NCBI RefSeq assembly: GCF_018918075.1
Contig: NZ_JAHLPW010000023.1
Location: forward strand, 1-55,591
DNA: 55,591 nucleotides
Reading direction: 5' to 3'
Source: Virgibacillus sp. MSJ-26
Lineage (GTDB): Bacteria > Bacillota > Bacilli > Bacillales > Amphibacillaceae
In this document: one piece after another, positions 44,444 through 52,018 of the stretch
Layout of the letters: the number at the start of each line of letters is the position of its first letter
How positions within the stretch are numbered: position 1 is the first letter of the stretch
Program-made: the position numbers and the translations under genes
The notes under the pieces: model-generated
Database searches by the model: none
Seen by the model: the letters and a program-made list of their open reading frames with translations, nothing else
What the model was told of the DNA's origin: nothing

Positions 44444-45403
44444 ATGGAATGGAAGACTAAGGTTACGGATTTATTAAATATAAAATATCCGATTATTCAG
44501 GGTGGACTCGCTCATTTAGCGTATGCTGAGCTCGCAGCTGCCGTTTCTAATGCAGGAGGCTTAGGCCAAATTACTGCAATGAGCCTAGAGAATGAAGATC
44601 AATTAAGGCAAGAGATTAAACGAGTTAAAAGCTTAACTACTAAACCATTTGGTGTTAATTTTGCAATTGGCCAACATAACCGTCCATTTGAACATATGGT
44701 AAAAGTAGCCATCGATGAAAGTGTCCCTGTTATCTCAGTTACTGGAGGCAATCCACAGGGTATTTTAGATATGGTTAAAGGGACAAGCATTAAAAAACTA
44801 GTCTTAGTTGCTGCAAAGCGTCAAGCGCAAAAAGCAGAAGAACTAGGGGCAGATGCAGTTATGGTCGTTGGACAGGAAGGGGGAGGACATATTGGACGTG
44901 CTGACACAGGAACAATTGTCTTAACACCACAAGTCGCTGATCACGTGTCCATCCCTGTTATCGCATCTGGTGGTATTATTGATGGTAGAGGATTGATGGC
45001 CGCTTTAGCACTCGGTGCAGAGGGGATAGAAATGGGGACAAGGTTTATAGCGACTAAAGAATGTAGCTATGCACATCCTAAGTATCAACAAGCAATCATT
45101 GAAGCAGATGAAACAGCTACAATAGTGATTAAAAGGTCTATCGGTGCTCCAGCTCGTGCTTTAAATAACAGATGGACTGAGCGAATTATTGAAATTGAGG
45201 AGAAAGAGCCTAATTATGATGCATTAAAAGATTACATAAGTGGTACTGCCAATAAACAATACATTCACAAAGGGAAAAAGGAAGAAGGGTATGGTTGGGC
45301 TGGCCAAGGAGTGGCGGGCATAAACGATATTCCTACTGTTCAAGAGTTGATTGACCAAATTATCAACGACGCTACTGAAATCAGAAAAAAATGGTCAAAT
45401 TGA
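44444..45403 (+). CDS. nitronate monooxygenase-like flavoprotein
   Basis: An FMN-binding TIM-barrel enzyme of the nitronate monooxygenase / FabK-like family, 319 residues. Typical blocks are YPIIQGGLAHLAYAELAAAV, NAGGLGQI, GADAVMVVGQEGGGHIGR and IPVIASGGIIDGRGLMAALA, followed by GTRFIATKE. Members oxidise propionate 3-nitronate or act as enoyl-ACP reductases; sequence alone does not decide. ATG at 44444 lies nine bases after GGAGGG, whereas the upstream ATG abuts it. The yktA gene follows 13 bases later, so they may be co-transcribed. Confidence 0.85.
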   Translation: MEWKTKVTDLLNIKYPIIQGGLAHLAYAELAAAVSNAGGLGQITAMSLENEDQLRQEIKRVKSLTTKPFGVNFAIGQHNRPFEHMVKVAIDESVPVISVTGGNPQGILDMVKGTSIKKLVLVAAKRQAQKAEELGADAVMVVGQEGGGHIGRADTGTIVLTPQVADHVSIPVIASGGIIDGRGLMAALALGAEGIEMGTRFIATKECSYAHPKYQQAIIEADETATIVIKRSIGAPARALNNRWTERIIEIEEKEPNYDALKDYISGTANKQYIHKGKKEEGYGWAGQGVAGINDIPTVQELIDQIINDATEIRKKWSN

Positions 45404-45416
45404 GGTGAATTAAGCT

Positions 45417-45689
45417 ATGGGATATCATTATCCAATTGATATAAATTGGTCGAAGGATGAAGTCATTGATGTTATAGGTTTTTTAACAATGATTGAAAAA
45501 GCATACGAATCAACAATAGCACGTGATGATGTTATAACTGCTTATAGAAAATTTAAAAGAGTAATACCATCCAAAAGTGAAGAAAAACAAGTACTTGCTC
45601 AATTTAAAAAGGAATCAGGTTATTCAGGCTATCATACGATTAAAAAGGCGAGAGAATCAAACCAAAAGGCTATTTCAATGAAAAAATAA
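45417..45689 (+). CDS. yktA: UPF0223 family protein YktA
   Basis: A 90-residue soluble protein of the UPF0223 family (YktA, 88 residues in B. subtilis): YHYPIDINWSKDEVIDVI-FL at the start and SGYSGYHTIKKARE near the end. GAGGTGAATTA precedes the ATG. Function unknown. It opens the conserved run yktA-yktB-ykzI-suhB. Confidence 0.92.
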   Translation: MGYHYPIDINWSKDEVIDVIGFLTMIEKAYESTIARDDVITAYRKFKRVIPSKSEEKQVLAQFKKESGYSGYHTIKKARESNQKAISMKK

Positions 45690-45753
45690 AAAAGCGAAAA
45701 ATATGTTTTTCATCATGTTTATTCTTCGCTAAGAAAATGGATAATATCAAGTG

Positions 45754-45795
45754 ACCGAACAATGAATTATTAATAATTCATTGTTCGGTTTTATT
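45754..45795. terminator. terminator between yktA and yktB
   Basis: ACCGAACAATGAATTATT (45754-45771) is followed directly by its exact reverse complement (45772-45789), a 36-base perfect palindrome with T-rich flanks. The core TCATTGTTCGG recurs in the terminator at 48491-48533. Confidence 0.9.
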
Positions 45796-45824
45796 TTCAT
45801 TGTTAAGCCTTAATTAGACGTTGT

Positions 45825-46442
45825 TCATCTAATTTTAAGTGATTTTTGGTAAAATGGAATAAGCGTATGGAATGTATCTTTTATGGTGGACAGCAATACA
45901 TCGCCATTTTCTACTCTTGGATCTTCAGCAGCTAGATGTTTGCCTATTAAAAACTCGGCTTTCTTTACGTTTTTAAAACGTTCTAAATGTTCTAGTTTTA
46001 TATCAGCTATATTAACACTATCTTTCTTCATATGATTAAGGGAAACGCTGAACTCTGTAGGCAGTTCTTTTAATGTATTGAAATTTTTAATAAACATATC
46101 CGCAATGTTTTCTTTACCTTCTAATTCATATATGAAAGCTAACCAAATGAATAAATGATCATCAAATAATCCGACTTGGAAATGGGGATGTTTTTTATAG
46201 CCACGTTTATTATCTGCTATGGCTAACCAGGTATCTTGAGGTGGATTGACTGTTCTTCGGGCATGTTTAGCAATATGAAGAAACATTTCATTCCCAAGTT
46301 GAACAGAAAGATCTTCGACAAGTTCAGTACCTAATTTTTTAAATTTTGGTTGGATCCTCGTTTGGATGGCACTCATTCTATTCTCTAAACCATCTATATT
46401 AAAAACAGAAAAGTCATTTTGAGTAAAACCATTAAATTGCAT
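45825..46442 (-). CDS. yktB: UPF0637 family protein YktB
   Basis: A 205-residue member of the UPF0637/DUF1054 family: QFNGFTQNDFSVFNIDGLENRM at the start, ARRTVNPPQDTWLAI, and HFQVGLFDDHLFIWLAFIYE in the centre. ATG at 46442 is preferred; the in-frame TTG at 46451 overlaps the likely ribosome binding sequence. It is on the opposite strand to yktA and ykzI. Function unknown. Confidence 0.92.
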   Translation of the reverse strand: MQFNGFTQNDFSVFNIDGLENRMSAIQTRIQPKFKKLGTELVEDLSVQLGNEMFLHIAKHARRTVNPPQDTWLAIADNKRGYKKHPHFQVGLFDDHLFIWLAFIYELEGKENIADMFIKNFNTLKELPTEFSVSLNHMKKDSVNIADIKLEHLERFKNVKKAEFLIGKHLAAEDPRVENGDVLLSTIKDTFHTLIPFYQKSLKIR

Positions 46443-46677
46443 ATACCTCAACCTTTCATTTCTAAAAATATATCATCTATTATTGAGTATATAATCAGTC
46501 AAGTCAAGATATAGCGCTCGACTCATTCGTTTAAAATAAGAATATTTTGGGTAATAAGTAACATAACTAAGATGAATGGGGAGTTAACGAAAATTAAAAA
46601 AACATCATATATTAAAGGAATTAAAGATGAACAGTAACTTTGATTAGAAACAGTTTAAAAATGAGAGGGTGATAAAA

Positions 46678-46878
46678 ATGAAGTTTGTTATGGAGGCATT
46701 TAGAAAACAAGAATTGATAGAACAATTACCCGTTATCTTGATGGAAATTGATTATGAACTTCTTACACTCTTTGAAGCCTTACAAGCCAATGATACAGTT
46801 CAGATTATAAAAGCAAAAGAAAAACTTAAAGATTTACGCCTTAAAAAAATAGAAATAGAAAAAGAATCTAATTTATAA
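46678..46878 (+). CDS. ykzI: YkzI-like small protein
   Basis: A 66-residue helical, charged protein (MKFVMEAFRKQELIEQLPVI to KKIEIEKESNL). Placement between yktB and the inositol monophosphatase gene is that of B. subtilis ykzI, which has a similar length; the name rests mainly on position. ATG at 46678 follows GAGAGG, with the in-frame GTG at 46669 inside that site. Confidence 0.7.
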   Translation: MKFVMEAFRKQELIEQLPVILMEIDYELLTLFEALQANDTVQIIKAKEKLKDLRLKKIEIEKESNL

Positions 46879-46978
46879 GGTTTATCTAAATGTACTTCCA
46901 TAAATATGACTGTCCTCCGACTATTTGATAAGGTTAGAGTGAGAGCAAAAAATGAAGTATGGAAGTGGAGGAAGTAGT

Positions 46979-47788
46979 ATGGATATTAATCAAAAAGAAA
47001 GTGTCTATCAACAGGCAAAAGAATGGATTTATGAGGCAGGAGAAGAAATTCTCAGCAAGATCAATGGACCTCTTGATATTCAAACAAAATCTAATCCTAA
47101 TGATTTAGTAACAGCGGTTGATAGTTCAACAGAAGCCTATTTCGCATCAAAAATAAGGAATACTTATCCTAGTCATCGCATCTTAAGTGAAGAAGGATAC
47201 GGAGATAGACTGGATACACTAGAAGGAACTGTCTGGATTATTGATCCAATTGATGGAACTATGAACTTTATTCATCAGAAAAGAAACTTTGCCATTTCAA
47301 TCGGGATTTATCATGATGGGGTAGGAGAGATAGGTCTTATTTATGACGTCATTGCTGATGTTTTATATAGTGCCAAAAGAAATGAAGGTGCTAAGAAAAA
47401 TGGAGTGCCTCTACCTAAACTTGATAAGGGAGTAAATCTTAATGAAGCTATTCTTGGCCTTAATCATTTCTGGCTATGCGAAAATAGACTAGTTGATGAA
47501 AAGGTCATGCAAGGCCTTGTGAAAACAGTACGTGGAACAAGAACTTACGGGTCCGCAGCTTTAGAATTTGCATATGTGGCAGAAGGTATTATGGATGGCT
47601 ATTTAACAATGCAGCTTTCTCCATGGGATATTGCCGCAGGAATCGTTATAGTCAATGAAGTAGGAGGGATAACGACAAATATGGAAGGTGAACCAATAAA
47701 TATGCTCTTAAAAAGCTCTGTTTTAACCTGCCATCCGAACATTCATGATTCAATTTCTAAAGATTATTTCAAAAAAGGAAAAAAGTGA
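46979..47788 (+). CDS. suhB: inositol monophosphatase family protein (SuhB/YktC)
   Basis: A magnesium-dependent phosphatase of 269 residues. The metal-binding blocks are ILSEEGYG (E71, E72), WIIDPIDGTMNF (89-94) and SPWDIAAGIVIVNEVGG. ATG at 46979 lies seven bases after GGAGG; the longer frame from 46952 includes the binding site itself. The equivalent B. subtilis gene is yktC. The substrate may be inositol phosphate or another sugar phosphate. The stop codon lies in a terminator stem. Confidence 0.93.
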   Translation: MDINQKESVYQQAKEWIYEAGEEILSKINGPLDIQTKSNPNDLVTAVDSSTEAYFASKIRNTYPSHRILSEEGYGDRLDTLEGTVWIIDPIDGTMNFIHQKRNFAISIGIYHDGVGEIGLIYDVIADVLYSAKRNEGAKKNGVPLPKLDKGVNLNEAILGLNHFWLCENRLVDEKVMQGLVKTVRGTRTYGSAALEFAYVAEGIMDGYLTMQLSPWDIAAGIVIVNEVGGITTNMEGEPINMLLKSSVLTCHPNIHDSISKDYFKKGKK

Positions 47789-47822
47789 CTCTCATAGCAA
47801 TAAGAGAGTCACTTTCGTTTTT
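47783..47822. terminator. terminator shared by suhB and ylaF
   Basis: AAGTGACTCTC (47783-47793) pairs with GAGAGTCACTT (47804-47814). The stem contains the stop codons of both convergent genes. Confidence 0.85.
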
Positions 47823-47979
47823 GTTTTTTTGATATGGCATAACCCATTATTAAAAATCCTAATAATAAAAATATCAAGATAAATGTAATGCTTTTGTAGG
47901 AAATTGCTATGCCGACTCCCACGAACATCATAGTTACTAATGTCGCTAATAATAGTGCTGGAATATTAATGTTTTTCAT
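47809..47979 (-). CDS. ylaF: YlaF-family small membrane protein (DUF5325)
   Basis: A 56-residue two-helix membrane protein beginning MKNINIPALLLATLVTMMFV and ending GYAISKKQKRK. AGGGGTG lies seven bases before the ATG at 47979. Size, topology and position between suhB and ylaH fit YlaF of B. subtilis (about 62 residues). The gene is too short for usual length filters but has a full set of signals. Function unknown. Confidence 0.78.
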   Translation of the reverse strand: MKNINIPALLLATLVTMMFVGVGIAISYKSITFILIFLLLGFLIMGYAISKKQKRK

Positions 47980-48158
47980 ATGATTGCACCCCTGTTTTCT
48001 ATATCCAAGTATATATTAAATAACTAAAATGTACAAAGCTCTTACATAACAATAGCGAAGTGAAACTGGAATCTTACAGTGATATTTAGTATGATAGTTA
48101 TGATTTAAATACATGCGAGACAGAATTAATTTATTAATAAATATTTGGAGGGCAGAAA

Positions 48159-48461
48159 ATGGGTGCCATCATTTTTGATTTTATTTATAATCACTTCGGA
48201 GCAGACCATATAATAGGTATTTTCTATGTACTTAATTTAATTTTTGCAGCAATATCATATAAACTCGGTTTCGCTAGAGAGCTTCCGTTAATAAAAAGTA
48301 TATTTGTTTATATTATGCTAGCAGTAGGGACTGTAATTCTTACTATATTCAGTTTGGTTAGATTTCCTATTACAGAAGTTTTAATTATTATATCCTTTGT
48401 GTTAGGAATATATCGTTTCCGCCTCCATCAGGAGCGTAAAGCGACAAAAGTTGGTAATTAA
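48159..48461 (+). CDS. ylaH: YlaH-like membrane protein
   Basis: A 100-residue protein with three membrane helices (about 15-35, 44-65 and 68-88) and a basic C-terminus (RFRLHQERKATKVGN). It matches the YlaH family of Bacillus in length, layout and position. GGAGGG precedes the ATG. In B. subtilis typA (ylaG) lies between ylaF and ylaH; it is not here. Confidence 0.88.
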   Translation: MGAIIFDFIYNHFGADHIIGIFYVLNLIFAAISYKLGFARELPLIKSIFVYIMLAVGTVILTIFSLVRFPITEVLIIISFVLGIYRFRLHQERKATKVGN

Positions 48462-48490
48462 TAGCATGTAACATAATAAATGAAAAAATC

Positions 48491-48533
48491 AAGCCCGAAC
48501 AATGACACCAGTATCAAGTCATTGTTCGGGCTT
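48491..48533. terminator. bidirectional terminator between ylaH and ylaI
   Basis: AAGCCCGAACAATGAC (48491-48506) pairs perfectly with GTCATTGTTCGGGCTT (48518-48533). Confidence 0.92.
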
Positions 48534-48541
48534 CGATGTTG

Positions 48542-48745
48542 TTATATAAAATCATCATGTTTATATTTATCTTTGTATAGATGAAATTTTCCGGTAGAAT
48601 GGCGCTGTTTTGTTCTTTCCTCGATACGTTTATGACATTCTGCACACATATATAAATTAAGCCTACGATTTCTTAATCTTTTGGCTGTAAAGGAATCATC
48701 TTTCAAATGTTCTACTTTATCGCAAAGTGTACATTTAACCTGCAT
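48542..48745 (-). CDS. ylaI: YlaI-family zinc-ribbon protein
   Basis: A 67-residue protein of the YlaI/DUF2197 family with two CxxC pairs, CTLCDK at 5-8 and CAECHK at 35-38, forming a zinc ribbon, and a basic C-terminal half. AGAGGTG lies just before the ATG. Function unknown. Confidence 0.9.
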   Translation of the reverse strand: MQVKCTLCDKVEHLKDDSFTAKRLRNRRLNLYMCAECHKRIEERTKQRHSTGKFHLYKDKYKHDDFI

Positions 48746-48879
48746 TTTATCACCTCTAAAACTCTATCTATTTCATAACTATAACATAAAATATTATTCT
48801 AAACACAGCTGAAGAGGTGTTTTATTTAATAATAAGTGGGGAATATAAGAGTAAACCTTCAATGGAAAGGACGATATTA

Positions 48880-49122
48880 ATGAATAAACGTTTATTGTTA
48901 ATTGCTTCGGGAGTTGGAGCACTAAGTGCAGTAGCAATATCATTCTTTGTAAACAAGCAAAATGAAAATAATAAAATGAGTACTTTTGAAAATGCAGGTG
49001 TGCCAGACCAAACCGGTAACAAGGACTTGGCACAGTTAGAAAATGCAAAAATGGTTTCTGAGGGTTCTCAATTCGGAGTCCAATATTATAACCACGCAAA
49101 ATCAAATGGTGGTGCCAATTAA
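48880..49122 (+). CDS. small N-terminally anchored hypothetical protein
   Basis: An 80-residue protein with one N-terminal hydrophobic segment (LLLIASGVGALSAVAISFFV) followed by a polar region rich in asparagine and glutamine (GVPDQTGNKDLAQLENAKMV), which would be exposed or lumenal. ATG at 48880 has AAAGGA eight bases upstream; the longer frame from 48817 does not. A terminator follows. I do not recognise the family. Its place beside the spore lipoprotein gene ylaJ might hint at a sporulation role, but this is speculation. Confidence 0.65.
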   Translation: MNKRLLLIASGVGALSAVAISFFVNKQNENNKMSTFENAGVPDQTGNKDLAQLENAKMVSEGSQFGVQYYNHAKSNGGAN

Positions 49123-49131
49123 ACAGTACTT

Positions 49132-49164
49132 AAAAAGTGTTCCTCATAAAGAGGAACACTTTTT
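49132..49164. terminator. bidirectional terminator before ylaJ
   Basis: AAAAAGTGTTCCTC (49132-49145) pairs perfectly with GAGGAACACTTTTT (49151-49164) around ATAAA. Confidence 0.92.
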
Positions 49165-49165
49165 C

Positions 49166-49768
49166 TTATCTTTTATTATCTAATTCATCATTAGACTGAT
49201 TTTCTTGAATGTCTTCTAAGTTTTCTTTATCATCCTCAGGAAGGATTTCTTTATTTTGATCCTCTTCTTTAGGCATGTTTTCAGGTACTGGGAAGTTTGG
49301 CATATAGCGACCAACAATTGCAGCTAGCTCTTCAATAATACCTTGTACGGGATAACCTTCCTGCACTTTTTTGTTCATTTCACTAATTCTATCTGCTATA
49401 TCACCGTCTGCGACTACGACAGCTGTTTTACCGTATGGATCTTTTTTTAATGCCTCCAACACGGAATATTTGATCGTTCCTACTCGAGATCTATCCAAAT
49501 CCCCATCAACATTAAGTCCGACTACGGCATATGGACCAAGTACAATGGCTACAGAGTTATTAACATCAGGAACAGAATCAGCGACATCTACAAGATGATT
49601 TGCAATTTGACTGTTTGACAATTCTTTTTTTTCATCTTGATTGCTATTTTTAAGTTTAACATAGCGGTCAGTCGTTTCTTGATCGGATAATGTACCTTCG
49701 TTATTCTCTTGTTGGCAAGCAAATAATAATAAAACAGGTAGTAATATTAAAAATAATCGTTTTAACAC
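49166..49768 (-). CDS. ylaJ: YhcN/YlaJ-family sporulation lipoprotein
   Basis: A lipoprotein of 200 residues with lipobox LFAC (C18) and a YhcN/YlaJ domain: NSQIANHLVDVADSVPDVN, SVAIVLGPYAVVGLNVDGD, and KTAVVVADGDIADRISEM, with an acidic C-terminal tail. The family is associated with spore membranes in Bacillus. The GTG start has AGGAGGT eight bases upstream. Confidence 0.92.
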   Translation of the reverse strand: MLKRLFLILLPVLLLFACQQENNEGTLSDQETTDRYVKLKNSNQDEKKELSNSQIANHLVDVADSVPDVNNSVAIVLGPYAVVGLNVDGDLDRSRVGTIKYSVLEALKKDPYGKTAVVVADGDIADRISEMNKKVQEGYPVQGIIEELAAIVGRYMPNFPVPENMPKEEDQNKEILPEDDKENLEDIQENQSNDELDNKR

Positions 49769-49862
49769 CTTGAAATACCTCCTATAAAGGATATACTTTG
49801 GTGTTATTTTAAGTTAGTTAAGCTAAATTATACTTTTAAATTTAAAACGTTTCCTCAATAAA

Positions 49863-49897
49863 AAAGCCAATCTGTGTTCATTATATCCAGAATGGCT
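49863..49897 (-). terminator. terminator of the ylaL-like gene
   Basis: AAGCCAATCTG (49863-49873) pairs with CAGAATGGCTT (49887-49897) with two central mismatches; the preceding A-run gives the T-run on the minus strand. Confidence 0.7.
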
Positions 49898-49936
49898 TGT
49901 TATTTTTATATGACTATGTCGAATCAATGTTAATCG

Positions 49937-50425
49937 TTATTCTATAACTATCTCTTTAATACCAGTAATTGGATCTTCCTGATTAGTTCCATCTTGATAA
50001 AACAATTGAACAGGACCGTTATCTTTTAAAGGTTTGCCGTCTATTGCGAATAACAATAGACAATTTCTCAAGTGCTCTAAAGAAATGTTGACATTACCTT
50101 TATCAGTAACTAACACAGCTTCCCTAGCCTCAGATGTTATTTCGGCATTGTTTATAAAATCCTTAATCGGCATCACATAAGAATTCTTCAATATTTTTTC
50201 TCTTTCAAATCGGTTAATGCTTCTATTAACAGGTGGCTTAATTTTCTGTTGATAAACTTCTTGACTCCACCTTTGTGCTGTTTTATCATAATCACTTTCT
50301 GTGTTTGATTCACTTGCTTTATTTGTAAATGCTTCTTCAAGTAAAATTTTACGATCATCAAATATCCATACGGTTGGATCCAATGTGATTGGATAGGTAA
50401 CATTCCCTTTTATTGGAACAATCAT
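49937..50425 (-). CDS. ylaL: YlaL-like conserved protein
   Basis: A 162-residue soluble protein starting MIVPIKGNVTYPITLDPTVW, with a C-terminal DPITGIKEIVIE. ATG at 50425 follows GAGGTGG by six bases; the frame is open 20 codons further upstream but without a binding site. Its place between ylaJ and ylaN and its length suit B. subtilis YlaL, although ylaK and ylaM, which flank it there, are missing. The name rests on position and general resemblance. Function unknown. Confidence 0.65.
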   Translation of the reverse strand: MIVPIKGNVTYPITLDPTVWIFDDRKILLEEAFTNKASESNTESDYDKTAQRWSQEVYQQKIKPPVNRSINRFEREKILKNSYVMPIKDFINNAEITSEAREAVLVTDKGNVNISLEHLRNCLLLFAIDGKPLKDNGPVQLFYQDGTNQEDPITGIKEIVIE

Positions 50426-50648
50426 TTCTTTCCACCTCTCTCTATTTTCTTTTACAAGGATAGCAGACATGAGAAAATTTTTCACGGATTGTGAGAGTTT
50501 ATTTATATTACAATATTTTCATTTGCTTTTTATGAACTCTAACGATAATATAAATAAGAAGAGGAATTTTCTATAAAAAATATAATATGCTTTTTATATA
50601 AGCAAACTTATTGATCATAGAAGTTCTATGTTGGAGGGGATAAATTTG

Positions 50649-50930
50649 ATGCCAGAGATGACCGTAACTCATCGAGAAAAAGCCCATGCCCTTCTTAAGG
50701 CTGATGCTGACAAAATATTAAGACTGATAGAGGTTCAAATAAAAAATTTAACAATGCCACAGTGCCCTTTGTATGAAGAGGTATTAGATACTCAAATGTT
50801 TGGTTTATCGAGAGAGATTGACTTTGCTGTTCGCTTAAACTTGATTACAGAAAGTGAAGGAAAGAGTATTCTCGAAAACTTAGAAAGACAGCTCAATATA
50901 CTACATGAGGCGGCACAGAATTCAGTGTAA
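50649..50930 (+). CDS. ylaN: UPF0358 family protein YlaN
   Basis: A 93-residue helical protein, the same length as B. subtilis YlaN, with the highly conserved centre [20 protein letters not shown] and [17 protein letters not shown] at 50649 matches the family N-terminus and lies nine bases after GGAGGGG. YlaN has been linked to iron homeostasis through the Fur repressor in Firmicutes. Confidence 0.94.
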   Translation: MPEMTVTHREKAHALLKADADKILRLIEVQIKNLTMPQCPLYEEVLDTQMFGLSREIDFAVRLNLITESEGKSILENLERQLNILHEAAQNSV

Positions 50931-50975
50931 TTAGACTAAATATCTCTGTCTTGTGGCTTTTTTGTAATACCAAGC

Positions 50976-51012
50976 AAAACTTTGCCAACATAGAGAAAGG
51001 CAAGGTTTTTTT
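50976..51012 (+). terminator. terminator of ylaN
   Basis: AAAACTTTGCC (50976-50986) pairs with GGCAAGGTTTT (50999-51009) with one mismatch, followed by more Ts. Confidence 0.8.
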
Positions 51013-51126
51013 GTTTTTAATTCTTTAATGAAGCGTTGATGCACATTAAGGTTATTTCTTATTATTAATTTATATTAAATTTTCTAAAATATCAGAAGCT
51101 AAAAATGGATATAATGAAATAATGTG

Positions 51127-51155
51127 TTACTCTAATTAGATTAATGTGATATACT
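51127..51155 (+). promoter_or_regulatory. candidate extended -10 promoter for the ftsW locus
   Basis: TTACTC (51127-51132) and TATACT (51150-51155) are 17 bases apart and the -10 has the TGn extension (TGATATACT). The position suits transcription of ftsW and pyc. Confidence 0.5.
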
Positions 51156-51206
51156 AAAAGGGCCACCCGTTTAGTTTAAAAATAGCTAGATGATGGGGAA
51201 AAAAGG

Positions 51207-51958
51207 ATGAATGACTTTAAATATTACGATTTTACATTAGTCATTGCACCCATTTTGTTAGCAGCTTTCGGCTTAATTATGATTTATAGTTCAAGCATGG
51301 TAACTGCCATCGTGGAAGGGCGTGAAAGTACATATTATTTAGTTAAACAATCGCAATGGTTTTTTGTGAGTTTAATTGCATTTGTGTGTGTTTGTCTTTA
51401 CCCTTATAAACATTTTTAGTAGGGGGTTTTTCCCCATTAGCTATTGCGATTCCAAATATGGTAACAGATGTTAGGATTGCCAGATTTACTGGTGCTTATC
51501 AACCGTATACGGCTCCAGATACAGATGGATATCATCTTATTCAATCATACCTCGCTATAGGAGTAGGTGGGATAACAGGCGAAGGTTTAGGACAAAGTGT
51601 CCAAAAATTAGGGTACTTAATGGAAGCGCATACCGATTTTATTATGGCTATTATTGCTGAAGAATTGGGATTTATTGGCGTCATCATCGTTATTGGAACG
51701 TCAGCGACGATTGTATTAAGAGGATATTTTATAGCTAGGAAATGTAAAGACAGTTTTGGATCACTTATTGCTATAGGCATTTCAACTATGGTTGGGATAC
51801 AAGCTACAGTTAATTTAGGAGCAATAAGTGGTGTTTTGCCAATTACTGGGGTCACTCTACCTTTTATTAGCTATGGAGGATTGTCCTTACTTGTTTTGAT
51901 GGTTTCTATGGGGGTTTTGAATAATGTTGCTATGAATGTCAAGAAAGAGAGAGTATGA
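51207..51958 (+). pseudogene. ftsW: ftsW with an internal deletion and frameshift
   Basis: FtsW is the SEDS glycosyltransferase that makes septal peptidoglycan, normally about 400 residues with ten membrane helices. Here the first 70 codons (51207-51419) encode its N-terminus, including IMIYSSSMVTAIVEGRESTY. The second frame, open from 51410, encodes the C-terminal part: RIARFTGAYQPY, SYLAIGVGGITGEGLGQS, AHTDFIMAIIAEELGF and LPITGVTLPFISYGG, all intact. About 150 residues in between, holding several helices and the catalytic aspartate region, are absent, and the halves are in different frames. Only about 250 codons remain. Either the gene is dead and another copy exists elsewhere, or the sequence has a local deletion error. 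Confidence 0.85.
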
Positions 51959-52018
51959 TTCACCAATGGAAAGACAACCTAGAAAAACTTTGCAAACTTA
52001 TCAAAGGAGAGAGAAACA

